Assembly (NCBI GenBank): GCA_964435115.1
Contig: CAYSYM010000012.1
Span: forward strand, 5,000 to 68,999
DNA length: 64,000 bases
Direction of reading: 5' to 3'
Origin: CAYSYM01 sp964435115
GTDB lineage: Bacteria; Chloroflexota; UBA6077; CF-72
Shown here: in pieces, positions 8,983 through 19,788 of the stretch
Layout: each line of letters begins with the position of its first letter
Numbering within the stretch: position 1 is the stretch's first letter
Program-made: the position numbers and the translations under genes
Notes under the pieces: model-generated
Told to the model about the DNA's origin: nothing
Database searches by the model: none
What the model saw: the letters and a program-made list of their open reading frames with translations, nothing else

Positions 8983-9261
8983 ATGGTCTTCTTCTACGAG
9001 ATCCTGTTCGTCGTCGCCGCCGTCGCGGCGGCCATCCTGGGCGAGCGGTGGAACCGCACGGCCGCCCTGCTGTTCCTGCTCGCCTGGTGGGCACTCGTGG
9101 CGCTGGGCTACGCCAGCTTTGGCGCACGGTTGGCCGCGGGTGGGGTGGACGAAGAAGAGAGCCGCTGGTACCGCGACGCCCGGGACGGTCTGAGGCACCT
9201 CCGGCTCCTGTTCGGCCTCGCCAGCGCGGTCGCGCTGGTCTGGCGCCTGGCGGCCGGCTGA
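8983..9261 (+). CDS. Small hypothetical membrane protein
   Basis: The 92-aa frame codes for two long hydrophobic segments near the N-terminus (ILFVVAAVAAAILG and ALLFLLAWWALVALGYASF), a charged loop (DEEESRWYRDARDGLRHLR), and a third hydrophobic helix at the C-terminus. This composition is hard to get by chance in GC-rich shadow frames. It reads in the same direction as DUF971 and lon, about 110 nt after the former. I do not recognise the family. There is no strong ribosome-binding site. Confidence 0.55.
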   Translation: MVFFYEILFVVAAVAAAILGERWNRTAALLFLLAWWALVALGYASFGARLAAGGVDEEESRWYRDARDGLRHLRLLFGLASAVALVWRLAAG

Positions 9262-9341
9262 CACCCGCGCCCTTGGCCCTGCGCCTCGCCGTCCCCGCCA
9301 GAGAGCCAGGCCGGCCGATTCTGTTAGCCTGAGGCAGGCAC

Positions 9342-11854
<2,513 letters not shown>

Positions 11855-11858
<4 letters not shown>

Positions 11859-12943
11859 GCGAGGTCCGCCTGGCCGGCTCGAACGGCCACGTCCCTGGCA
11901 TTCGCGTCGGCCACTGGAGTGACCCGGAGGCGGCGACCGGCTGCAGCGTGGTGCTGTGCGAAGCCGGCGCCGTGGGTGGGGTCGACGTGCGGGGCGCGGC
12001 GCCCGGTACGCGCGAAACCGACCTGCTGCGGCCGGGCAGCCTCGTCGAGCGCGTGCACGCGGTCGTCCTGAGCGGTGGCTCGGCGTTCGGGCTGGAGAGC
12101 GCGACTGGGGCGGTGCGCTACCTCGAAGAGCGGGGCATCGGCTTCCCCACGCCGGCTGGCCCGGTACCGATCGTGCCGGCGGCGGTCCTGTTTGACCTCG
12201 CCATCGGCCGGGCCGACGTGCGGCCGAACGCCGCGGCCGGCTACGCCGCCTGCCTGGCCGCCACGGCCGCCGTAGCCGAGGGCAGCGTGGGGGCGGGAAC
12301 GGGCGCGACGGTGGGGAAGTGGGCCGGGCTCGAGCACGTGGCGAAGGGCGGCATGGGCACGGCTTCCAGGACCCTGCCGGATGGGACGGTGGTGGGCGCG
12401 CTGGTGGCGGTGAACGCCGTGGGCAGCATCTACGACCCGAAGACCGGTGCGCTGGTCGCCGGCCCGGCGGCGGGCGCAACGTCAGCCCCCCTTGGGCTCG
12501 CCGGGACCAGCACCACACTGGGCGTGGTCGCTACGACCGCGCCCCTGGACAAGGCCGGCGCGAACCGGCTGGCGGCCCTGGCCCACGATGGGTTCGCGCT
12601 TGCCATTCGACCCGCCCACACGGCGTACGATGGCGATGTCATCTTCGCCCTCTCCCTCCCGGCTGCGCGGACGACGGCCGCCGACCCGGTGCTGCTCGCG
12701 ACCAGTGCAGTGGACGCCGTAGTGGAGGCGATCCTGCGCGCGGTGCGCCGCGCGATGGCCCGGGACGGTGTGCTGGAGGTGGACCCGCGGTTGGCCTCGA
12801 CGGGACTGACGCAGCCGGGTCCGCCCGCCCGGCCGGCGGCCGACCCTGTGTCTTCACTACGGAGTGGGCAGGCCGTTCCGGCCACGGGCCTGGGAGACCG
12901 TGGGAGAGCCAGGCCGCCCACCCCGGAGCCGCGCCCGCGTTGA
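11855..12943 (+). CDS. P1-family (DmpA/S58-type) peptidase
   Basis: This 362-aa protein belongs to the P1/DmpA fold of self-processing N-terminal-nucleophile hydrolases, related to ArgJ. Visible blocks are GIRVGHWSD at the start, VLSGGSAFGLESATGAVRYLEERG, NAAAGYAACLAA, the glycine-rich VGAGTGATVGKW, and NTTLGVVAT-like STTLGVVATTAPLDKA. It probably cleaves N-terminal residues from small peptides or amides. The GTG start overlaps the lon stop as GTGA, so it is co-translated with Lon and may finish peptide breakdown. The last 40 residues are Pro/Arg-rich and may not be conserved. Confidence 0.88.
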
Positions 12944-13187
12944 CCGGGCGTTTACAGCGTGCTACGCGAGGCGCAACGCCGTGCGTCGAGACTGGAGCCC
13001 GGGTCGAGACTCCGCGGCCGGGCTGGCACGGGCTCTGCCGGACGCCAGGCGTGGCGTCTCGGCGCGCGGGCAGCCGCTCCCGAGGAAGGAGGTGAGGGTC
13101 GGCAGACTGGAGCGCGTGTCTGCCCGCCCGGCGCCACGGACTGCAGAGGCGGCCGACCCGCAGTAGCTGCGAAGGAGGAGAAACCAT

Positions 13188-13694
13188 ATGCCGGAGCAAT
13201 CGATGGCGCCCGTGAAGGATGGCCGGGGCCAGCTCAGCCGGTGGGACCCCGGCGCGCTCTTCGACGAGATCCAGTCGGAGATGGAGCGGTTCTGGAACCG
13301 CTGGCCCATGCTGGGCCCGTGGCCGCTCGTCCGTCCCCTCCGCCGGATTGGGCTCGCTCCCACCACCTGGGCGCCCCGGATGGACGTCTACGAGAAGGAC
13401 AACAACCTCGTCGTGAAGGCTGAGCTGCCCGGCATCAGGAAGGAAGACGTGGCAGTCGAGCTGGACGAGGGCGACCTGGTGATCCGGGGCGAGAGCAAGG
13501 GCGAGAGCGAGGTGAAGGAGGAGAACTTCTACCGTATGGAGCGGACGTTCGGCAGCTTCTACCGACGCCTGCCGCTGCCGTTCGAGGCGCAGCCTGACCG
13601 GGTAGAGGCAACTTTCGCCGACGGGATCCTGGAGGTCCGCGTGCCGAGGCCGGCCGAGGCCAAGCCGGCTGCCCGGAAGATCCAGGTGAAGTAA
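13188..13694 (+). CDS. Hsp20/alpha-crystallin small heat-shock protein
   Basis: The 168-aa chaperone has a variable N-terminal arm (FDEIQSEMERFWNRWP) and then the alpha-crystallin domain: APRMDVYEKDNNLVVKAELPGI, MERTFGSFYRRLPLP and the closing ATFADGILEVRVPRP. Such proteins form oligomers that hold unfolding proteins. A strong GAAGGAGGAG lies before the ATG. No CIRCE-type inverted repeat was found upstream, so HrcA control is not indicated. A strong hairpin follows the stop. Confidence 0.95.
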   Translation: MPEQSMAPVKDGRGQLSRWDPGALFDEIQSEMERFWNRWPMLGPWPLVRPLRRIGLAPTTWAPRMDVYEKDNNLVVKAELPGIRKEDVAVELDEGDLVIRGESKGESEVKEENFYRMERTFGSFYRRLPLPFEAQPDRVEATFADGILEVRVPRPAEAKPAARKIQVK

Positions 13695-13698
13695 GCGC

Positions 13699-13735
13699 GA
13701 TGCGCTGGCGGGCCGTCCGGGCTCGCCAGCGCATC
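13699..13735 (+). terminator. Hairpin terminator after hsp20
   Basis: A perfect 12-bp stem (GATGCGCTGGCG / CGCCAGCGCATC) with a 13-nt loop begins 5 nt after the hsp20 stop codon. The following CTTGG is only weakly T-rich, so termination is inferred from position and stem strength. Confidence 0.6.
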
Positions 13736-13822
13736 CTTGGCCGAAACGTCGAGCCGCGGACGGCGCACTCCCCGCGGTGCGCGGTAGGTCCGACTTGACG
13801 GGGTGGGGGTGGAGCATCCAGC

Positions 13823-14023
13823 ATGGCGGCGATGCGGGACGCTGCGCCGCGCTCGGCGGGGCTGGCCCCCGGGCCACGCGGAGAGGAGCGCCGCTCGGGC
13901 CAGGATGGGATGGGTGAGGAGCCGGTCCAGGCAGCCCGAGAAGACGTGCGGAAGCTGGTGGACGCGGTGCGCCGGGCGCGTCCGGCGCCAGAGGTGGAGC
14001 CGGCGTTCGTGTTCCGCGCATGA
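13823..14023 (+). CDS. Possible AtzG-like (DUF4089) amidase partner
   Basis: This 66-residue frame ends with a helix-like stretch (REDVRKLVDAVRRARPAPEV) and the tail EPAFVFRA, which resembles the conserved end of AtzG-like subunits (EPAPVFR). AtzG-type proteins form a complex with GatA-like amidases and stabilise them. The stop overlaps the amidase start as ATGA, the usual arrangement for that pair. The N-terminal half is low-complexity and does not clearly match the family, so the start and even the gene are uncertain. Confidence 0.45.
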   Translation: MAAMRDAAPRSAGLAPGPRGEERRSGQDGMGEEPVQAAREDVRKLVDAVRRARPAPEVEPAFVFRA

Positions 14024-15459
14024 CCGCCGCCGACGCGCAGCGGCTGCTGGTCGAGGCTCCGCTCGCTCAGCTTGGCGCGGCGCTCCGAGCAAGCGAGGTG
14101 ACGCCGCTCGAGCTGGCCGAGGCGAGCCTGGACCGGCTCGCGCGGATCGGGCCCCGGTTCAACGCGCTGGCCAGCCTGACTGCCGAGCGAGCCCTCCGCG
14201 AGGCGCGGCGAGCCGGCGACGAGCTCCGACGGGGACGCGACCGCGGCCCACTCCATGGCATTCCCTATGGCGCCAAAGACCTGCTCGCGGCGCGCGGCGC
14301 CCCGACCACCTGGGGGGCCGAGCCGTACCAGGACCAGCGGTTCGCGACGGACGCCACGGCGGTCGCTCGCCTGAGGCGCGCGGGCGCGGTCCTCGTCGGC
14401 AAGCTGGCTATGGTCGCGCTGGCCGGTGGAGGCAACTACCGCTACCCGAGCGCGTCGCTCCAGGGGCCGGGTAGGAACCCGTGGGATCCCGGCCGGTGGA
14501 GTGGGGGATCGTCGAGCGGCTCTGGCGCGGCCGTCGCCGCCCGCCTGGTCCCGTACGCCCTCGGCTCTGAGACGTCCGGCTCCATCGTCACCCCCGCGTC
14601 GTTCTGCGGGGTGACGGGACTGCGCCCGACTTACGGCCTGGTCAGCCGGCACGGGGCGATGGCGCTGAGCTGGACGCTGGACAAGATCGGCCCGCTGGCG
14701 CGCAGCGCCGAGGAGTGCGCGCTGGTGCTCGAGGCGCTGGCCGGCCCGGACCCGCGGGACCGGTCGACGGTCCGGCGCATCCGGGCCCGCCCGCGCAGCA
14801 CCATTGACGTTCGGACGCTGCGGGTGGGCCACGCCCCGCGAGACTTCGAGGAGCGCCCGGCCGAGCACACGCGGGCCGCGTTCCGCGACGCCCTGGGCGC
14901 GCTGCGCGACCTCGGCGTCCAGCTCGCCGAGGTCGCCCTGCCTCCCACGCTCCCGTACGTGGCGATCGTCGGGACGCTCATCGCGGCCGAGGGGTCCACC
15001 GCCTTCGCCCACCTGGCCGAAGACGGGCGGCTCGACCAGCTCTCGGACGAGCGCCAGAGAGCCGGGCTGCGGGCGGGGCTGGAGATCACTGCGCGCGACT
15101 ACCTGGATGCCATGCGCCTGCGGCGTCTGGTCCAGCACACCTTCCGCGAGCTCTTCTCGCAGGTCGACGTGCTGGTGGCGCCAAGCCGGCTGAGCACCGC
15201 GAGCCGGCTGGACGAGCCGCTGGACGCGGCCCGCTCGGTGCCAGCGCCCGACGAGCCCAGCAACACCGCGCTCGTCGCCGCCGGAAACGTCGCCGGGCTG
15301 CCGGCTGTCTCGCTCCCGTGCGGCTTCGGCGCCGATGGGCTGCCGCTCGGCCTGCAGCTCGTCGGTCGTCCCTTTGACGAGGCGACGCTGGTCGCCCTGG
15401 CGTCAGCGTTCCAGGCCCGGACGGACTGGCACCTGCGCCGACCGCCTGGCATCGAGTGA
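14020..15459 (+). CDS. Amidase signature family hydrolase (GatA/AtzE-like)
   Basis: The 479-aa enzyme has the amidase-signature triad: Lys in GIPYGAKDLLA (about 86), the Gly/Ser-rich GRWSGGSSSGSGAAVAA (about 160-175) with cis-Ser, and the nucleophile Ser in ALGSETSGSIVTPA (about 191). CGVTGLRPTYGLVSRHGAM follows, as in GatA. It hydrolyses an amide bond in the cytoplasm; the substrate is unknown. It is unlikely to be the tRNA amidotransferase, since no gatB or gatC is adjacent; the possible AtzG-like partner points to an AtzE-type role. Transcription runs towards the convergent exporter gene. Confidence 0.9.
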   Translation: MTAADAQRLLVEAPLAQLGAALRASEVTPLELAEASLDRLARIGPRFNALASLTAERALREARRAGDELRRGRDRGPLHGIPYGAKDLLAARGAPTTWGAEPYQDQRFATDATAVARLRRAGAVLVGKLAMVALAGGGNYRYPSASLQGPGRNPWDPGRWSGGSSSGSGAAVAARLVPYALGSETSGSIVTPASFCGVTGLRPTYGLVSRHGAMALSWTLDKIGPLARSAEECALVLEALAGPDPRDRSTVRRIRARPRSTIDVRTLRVGHAPRDFEERPAEHTRAAFRDALGALRDLGVQLAEVALPPTLPYVAIVGTLIAAEGSTAFAHLAEDGRLDQLSDERQRAGLRAGLEITARDYLDAMRLRRLVQHTFRELFSQVDVLVAPSRLSTASRLDEPLDAARSVPAPDEPSNTALVAAGNVAGLPAVSLPCGFGADGLPLGLQLVGRPFDEATLVALASAFQARTDWHLRRPPGIE

Positions 15460-15481
15460 GGCGGGCCCTCCGGGCGGCCCG

Positions 15482-16438
15482 TCAGCGGTGGACCGAGGCG
15501 GTCCGCGCGCGGAGCCGCCATGGGCGCTGCGCCACGGCGACGCCCGCCAGGATGAGCGTGGCCGCCAGCAGCAGGGTCGGACCGGGGACCTCGCCCAGGA
15601 TCATCCAGGCGAAGAGGAGACCCATCGGCGGGATCAGGTACTGGACCGGGGCGACCCGCGAAGCGGGCAGTCGGCGCAGCGCGCTGGCCCACAGGGCGTA
15701 CGTCGCGCCTGTGCCGGCGACGCCGCTCCACAGGGCCGCCAGCCGGACGTCCAGGCTGGCGCGCTCGATCGCGGCCCCGACGGCGGCCGGCCCGGCCAGC
15801 GCACCCAGGAGGATCGCGCCCACCAGGGCGGATGCGGCGGTGAGGGCGATCGGATCGCGGCCCGCACCGAGCCGCCGCCCCAGGAGGGTGTAGCCGGCCC
15901 AGGCGGCGGCCCCTGCCAGCGCCAGGATCAGTCCAGGCAGCGCCACGCCGCGCATGTCGCCGCCGCTCGCCAGCAGCGCCACGCCCACGAAGCCGAGCGC
16001 GACGCCAACCGCGCCGAGCCACCCCGGGCGCTCGCCCAGGAGGGGCGCTCCCAGGAAAGCGAACAGCGGGCTCGTGCCGGCGAGGACCGAGTTGCTGCCG
16101 GCCGCCAGGTACTCGAGCGCGGCCATGGACAGGTAGTTGCTCGCCGCGAACCCCAGCGTCCCCAGCGCAATGGCTGCCAGGGGGTGGGCGAGCTCCGCCC
16201 GCAGCGCGCCCAGGCGCCCGGTGGCGGCGCAGACCGCCAGGAGCGCCACACCCGCCAGCGCCGCCCGCAGGAAGGTGAACTCCGCGGGTGCGAGGCCGCG
16301 CAGCGCGAGCTTGGCTGTGGGGTGGAGTGTGCCCCACAGCACGACGGCGATCGCCAGCCCGAAGTAGGCGCGCGCCACACCCCGGCTGGCAACTGAGGAC
16401 GTGAGGCCGGCTCGACGGCGCGGCTCCGGGGCGATCAC
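15482..16438 (-). CDS. EamA/DMT-family transporter
   Basis: The 318-aa inner-membrane protein has about ten hydrophobic helices arranged as two EamA repeats. The first repeat contains PTAKLALRGLAPAEFTFLRAALAG and ends LLGERPGWLGAVGVALGFVGVALL; the second ends VQYLIPPMGLLFAWMILGEVPG. Proteins of this family export metabolites such as amino acids. The GTG at 16438 has no ribosome-binding site, but TATCCT lies 6 nt upstream on the coding strand, the spacing expected for a leaderless message. Confidence 0.88.
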   Translation of the reverse strand: MIAPEPRRRAGLTSSVASRGVARAYFGLAIAVVLWGTLHPTAKLALRGLAPAEFTFLRAALAGVALLAVCAATGRLGALRAELAHPLAAIALGTLGFAASNYLSMAALEYLAAGSNSVLAGTSPLFAFLGAPLLGERPGWLGAVGVALGFVGVALLASGGDMRGVALPGLILALAGAAAWAGYTLLGRRLGAGRDPIALTAASALVGAILLGALAGPAAVGAAIERASLDVRLAALWSGVAGTGATYALWASALRRLPASRVAPVQYLIPPMGLLFAWMILGEVPGPTLLLAATLILAGVAVAQRPWRLRARTASVHR

Positions 16439-16494
16439 CGAGGCAGGATAGCGCGGAATGAGCCGTGCCAGCCGCCGCGTTCGGCTGCCTGCGT

Positions 16495-17379
16495 TCACCC
16501 TCCGCGCGGCGCGCCTCGCAGCAATGCGTCTCGCTCCGCCAGGAGCTGGTGGATGATCCCCTCGAGGTTGACCGCCACGGCCGGCCACGTCGTCCAGCCG
16601 CGCTCGACGTACATCGCCGGGATGGCGTCGTCGGCCGGCGCCGGCGCGTCCGGGGCCGCGGGGGCGGGGGGAACGCCAAAGGCGTCGAGCTGGGAGGCGT
16701 TCGCGGCACCCATACGCCAGAGCGACACGCTCTGGTAGCCGCGCTCCTCGCACCAGACCAGGCCGGCGCGCAGGTCATCTGCCACCGCGTCGTAGGGCAG
16801 GATCGGCTCGGTCGGTCCCAGGGGCTCGCACCGGCTGGCCGCTGTCTGGAGGACGTCGAGCCAGGGCTGGCGGAAGTCGGTCCAGTAGGTCTGCGGCAGG
16901 TAGGCAGACAGGCCGGCGATCAGGGCGGGCGCGTACTCCCGCCCCACCTGGCGCGGGTCCGGCGCCACAGCGATCCAGAGCCCCGGCGCCGCGGCCGCGC
17001 GCAGGGCCTCAAAGTAGCGTTGGGCTTCGACCGGGCCACCCTCCCAGAACCCCGTGTAGCCGTACTCGAAGTCGACGACCAGGCCGCCCCCCGCTCGCGC
17101 GCAGGCCAGGTGCGCGTCTGCTTCCCGAGCCGACCAACGGCTCACGACCCAGGGCACGAGCTGGAGTCCCGCGGCGGAGAACTGGGCGGCGACCCGCTCG
17201 AGCTGATCCGTGCCGGCCGGGGCGAGTGGGTGGTCGTACACCTCGCTCATCCACCACCCACCATCCATGGCCTTCAGGTAGATCCGGCTGATCCCCCGCG
17301 GCAGCAGGGTCGCTGCGATCTGCTCGGGCGTCCGCTCGCCAAGCTGGTCCAACTGGTGGATCCACATCGCCCGTTCCAT
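16495..17379 (-). CDS. Hypothetical protein, possibly a glycosidase-like barrel
   Basis: The 294-aa protein has repeated strand-helix units (GISRIYLKAMDGGWWM, LQLVPWVVSRW, GGLVVDFEYGYTGFW, GLWIAVAPDPRQ, GLSAYLPQTYWTDF), a layout typical of a TIM barrel of the kind seen in glycoside hydrolases. Acidic residues at strand ends (VVDFEYG) could be catalytic, but no family was identified. The C-terminus has a Pro/Ala linker and a short helical end. GGAGG lies 7 nt before the ATG at 17379; the upstream extension to 17433 is Arg-rich and unlikely. There is no signal peptide, so it is cytoplasmic. Confidence 0.7.
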   Translation of the reverse strand: MERAMWIHQLDQLGERTPEQIAATLLPRGISRIYLKAMDGGWWMSEVYDHPLAPAGTDQLERVAAQFSAAGLQLVPWVVSRWSAREADAHLACARAGGGLVVDFEYGYTGFWEGGPVEAQRYFEALRAAAAPGLWIAVAPDPRQVGREYAPALIAGLSAYLPQTYWTDFRQPWLDVLQTAASRCEPLGPTEPILPYDAVADDLRAGLVWCEERGYQSVSLWRMGAANASQLDAFGVPPAPAAPDAPAPADDAIPAMYVERGWTTWPAVAVNLEGIIHQLLAERDALLRGAPRGG

Positions 17380-17566
17380 CGTCCATCCTCCACGTCGGAG
17401 TCGGATCGCTCGCGCGCGGTGAGGAGCGCGCACGAGCGTGTTCCACCCGGATCAGCGCATTGGCGCGCGCCGTTTGTCCGCCCATGGTGCTGCAACGGAT
17501 GGCCATTCTTCTGAGACATCAGCTCGCCGCGTCGCGTGGCAACGGGAGCGTGGCGCCGCATACGCT

Positions 17567-18292
17567 ATGCGGGCTGACATGGACCACGAACATCCCGACC
17601 AGTTGACCGGCCACGACAATCCCTGGCGCCAGGCGGAGCATGCCGAGGCGTGGATCGCGCGGACGGACGGAGCGGCACGCGACCGCACGCGCGAGCTCGA
17701 GACCTTCGGCGCGCTCGTGCCGCTGGACGCCGAGACGCCCGCCCGCGCACTCGAGCTGGGGGCGGGCGCCGGCGGCCTGACCCGGGTGCTGCTGGAGCAG
17801 TTCCCGCGCCTCGAGGTGCTCGCGCTCGACCTCTCCCCGGTGATGATCGACGAGGGCCGGCAGCGGCTCGCGGCGTTCGGCGACCGGGTTCGCTTTGTGC
17901 AGTGGGACCTGGAAGACGAGGGCTGGCCGGTAGAAGCTGCCGGCCCGTTCGACCTCGTCGTCTCGTCCATCGCCATCCACCACCTGGAGAGGGCGCGGAA
18001 GGCGGCGCTCGCCCGTCAGATCTTCGGCTGCCTCCGGCCGGGCGGCGCGTTCCTGAACGTCGACTACGTGGCGCCGCCCACGGAGAGGCTCACGGAGCGC
18101 TACGCGCGTGCCCAGCAGCGCCTGGGCGGCGGCGAGGAACAGGGTGGCCACAGCTTCCTCGCCGGTGGGCACGCATCGGGCACGCTGTTCGAGTACCTGG
18201 AGGACCTGCACGCCGCGGGCTTCGTCGACGTGGACGTCTTCTGGAAGCAGTTCGGCCTGGCGATCACGGGCGGGACCCGGCCCGCTGGGTGA
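17567..18292 (+). CDS. SAM-dependent class I methyltransferase
   Basis: The 241-aa protein shows the class I methyltransferase motifs: motif I ALELGAGAGGLTRVLL (about 62), motif II LEVLALDLSPVMIDEG, RVRFVQWDLED, and FDLVVSSIAIHHLE followed by CLRPGGAFLNVDYVAPP. It transfers a methyl group from SAM; the acceptor cannot be predicted. ATG codons at 17567 and 17579 are both possible. The gene diverges from the barrel-like protein gene, sharing about 190 nt of upstream DNA. Confidence 0.85.
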   Translation: MRADMDHEHPDQLTGHDNPWRQAEHAEAWIARTDGAARDRTRELETFGALVPLDAETPARALELGAGAGGLTRVLLEQFPRLEVLALDLSPVMIDEGRQRLAAFGDRVRFVQWDLEDEGWPVEAAGPFDLVVSSIAIHHLERARKAALARQIFGCLRPGGAFLNVDYVAPPTERLTERYARAQQRLGGGEEQGGHSFLAGGHASGTLFEYLEDLHAAGFVDVDVFWKQFGLAITGGTRPAG

Positions 18293-18653
18293 GGCGCGCC
18301 CCGGCGCGCTCCGCCTCCTGGCGTGCCTACTGAGGCAGGACAGCCCGCCGAGCGCACGCGCGGCGGCTCCGAGGTCGCGAACTTGGGCGTCCTCCATTCG
18401 CCACCGCACGCGCAGGCCGCTCTCCTCGCCCTGGCTCCCGCCAAGTGTCGTCGCATACCGTTCACGTCGCCGCTCAAGCACCAGGCTGGTCGCCTCGGCC
18501 TGGAGCGACGCTGCTAGCGCGGCCCGGCTCTCCACGGGCGCGCCGCTCAGTTAGAGGCCCGGCGATCGGCGGGTCGGTGCGGACCCGCCCTGGGGCTGGT
18601 ACGGCGCGTGCATTAGGAGTACGGCGAGACCTGCGGCGAGAAAGGGAGGGGAG
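18293..18653. other. Intergenic region, nothing recognised
   Basis: About 360 nt between the methyltransferase and the next membrane-protein gene. No convincing gene, RNA or repeat was seen. It should hold the promoter for the membrane-protein gene. Confidence 0.4.
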
Positions 18654-19265
18654 ATGCACTCAGCACAGGGAGCGACCGTCGTCCAGCGGTCGCGCGACGA
18701 AACAGCCGAGTGGCCGGTCTACTGGGGCGCTGTCTGGGTCGGAGCGCTCGCCGCGCTGGCGGTGTCGCTGATCTTCGGCCTGGCCGCGATTGCCGTGGGC
18801 GCCAACCAGGCTGGACCGGGCCGCGGCATCGTCCGGTGGAGCGACTTCGGCATGGGCGGCCTGGTCTTTGGCGTGTTCGGCGCCTTCCTCTCGTTCGTCG
18901 TCGGCGGCTGGACCGCGAGCAAGATCGCTGGCTTCCGGCGGTCGGAGCCCAGCATGCTGCATGGGGCGGTGGTCTGGCTGCTGGCCATCCCGTTCCTGAT
19001 CGGCTTCGCCGCGCTTGGCGCCGGCAGCTTCTTTGGCACGTGGACGGGCGGTCTGGCCGGGATGCCCGCGTGGGTCACCCCGGGTGGCGTGGCCGCCGAT
19101 CCCACCGTCGCCGCGGCGGCCCGCAACGCGGCGCTCGGCGCCGTCACGAGCCTCCTGCTGGGGCTGGTGGGTGGTGTGGTCGGCGGCTGGATGGCCTCTG
19201 GCGAGCCGATGAGCTTGACGGCCTACCGAGCGCGCAACCCGGCGGCGGCGCGGCCGCCCGCCTGA
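18654..19265 (+). CDS. Hypothetical four-helix membrane protein
   Basis: The 203-aa protein has four hydrophobic segments: VGALAALAVSLIFGLAAIAVG, GGLVFGVFGAFLSFVVGGW, VVWLLAIPFLIGFAALGAG and AVTSLLLGLVGGVVGGWMA, with WTASKIAG after the second. It resembles the TIGR04086/YrzE-like group of unknown function. The strong GGGAGGGG just before the ATG makes the start secure. A 26-residue membrane peptide gene follows 48 nt downstream and is probably on the same transcript. Confidence 0.8.
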   Translation: MHSAQGATVVQRSRDETAEWPVYWGAVWVGALAALAVSLIFGLAAIAVGANQAGPGRGIVRWSDFGMGGLVFGVFGAFLSFVVGGWTASKIAGFRRSEPSMLHGAVVWLLAIPFLIGFAALGAGSFFGTWTGGLAGMPAWVTPGGVAADPTVAAAARNAALGAVTSLLLGLVGGVVGGWMASGEPMSLTAYRARNPAAARPPA

Positions 19266-19313
19266 CGCGGGCGCCGCCCGCGTCCGCAGTCTGATAGGGG
19301 AAGGAGAAGAGCC

Positions 19314-19394
19314 ATGCTCTTGATCTTGTTGTGGCTGCTCGGGGTCCCTCTGGGCCTCATCGTCCTGCTCTGGCTCCTCGGCATCGGTCGCTGA
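19314..19394 (+). CDS. 26-residue hydrophobic membrane peptide
   Basis: An ATG preceded by GAAGGAGAAG at good spacing opens a 26-codon frame, almost wholly Leu/Ile/Val/Trp with two Gly-containing turns (WLLGVP and WLLGIGR). It would span the membrane once. It follows the four-helix protein gene and precedes a 13-bp hairpin, so it looks like the last gene of a two-gene unit. It is too short for ordinary gene callers. Function unknown. Confidence 0.7.
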   Translation: MLLILLWLLGVPLGLIVLLWLLGIGR

Positions 19395-19454
19395 GCCCCA
19401 GGCCTGGCGCTGACCGTGCCAGGTCCTCCTCCACCGTCGGCACCCGGGAGCCGA

Positions 19455-19496
19455 CCCTGGCCGGGCGAGCCGTCCGCTCGACCCGCCCGGCCAGGG
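19455..19496. terminator. Strong hairpin between convergent genes
   Basis: A perfect 13-bp inverted repeat (CCCTGGCCGGGCG / CGCCCGGCCAGGG) with a 16-nt loop lies between the 26-residue peptide gene and the left-reading zinc-ribbon gene. It is probably a bidirectional terminator, although no T-run is present. Confidence 0.6.
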
Positions 19497-19527
19497 AGGT
19501 GGGCGCTCCAGGGGGCGGCCGACCTGC

Positions 19528-19743
19528 TCAGGAGCTCGAGCCCAGCGAGAGCAGGTCGGGGCCCTCGCCGGGCAGGTTGCGTGCGTTCGCGCGCTCGTCG
19601 GGACGCACGATCAGCCGGGGCCGGCCCGTGGCGCAGGAGTAGCAGAGCCCCGGCCACACGATGCCTTTGCGGCAGATGTGGCAGCGGTTGTTCTGACGGT
19701 ACTCCGTGGGGGTAGGTTCCTGGTTTGGCGTACCTACCACCAT
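19528..19743 (-). CDS. Small zinc-ribbon protein
   Basis: The 71-aa protein has two CxxC pairs, CHIC and CYSC, about 12 residues apart in the first half, which fits a zinc ribbon. The second half is charged and ends in Ser. Function unknown. It lies just downstream of the Kelch gene in the same direction, separated by 45 nt, so it could be co-transcribed. No strong ribosome-binding site is visible. Confidence 0.6.
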   Translation of the reverse strand: MVVGTPNQEPTPTEYRQNNRCHICRKGIVWPGLCYSCATGRPRLIVRPDERANARNLPGEGPDLLSLGSSS

Positions 19744-19788
19744 ACCATTCCGGCCGACCGGGCGCCCGACAAGCTCATCACGATCCGC

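Noticed and set aside
12940..13187. A CIRCE or consensus sigma-70 promoter for hsp20
   Set aside because: No TTAGCACTC/GAGTGCTAA repeat is present. TTGACC at 12940 has only a poor -10 partner (TACGCG), so no promoter is called.
13435..15138. A 567-codon left-reading frame opposite the amidase
   Set aside because: Amidase-signature motifs on the plus strand are complete; the opposite frame is Arg/Pro-rich without motifs.
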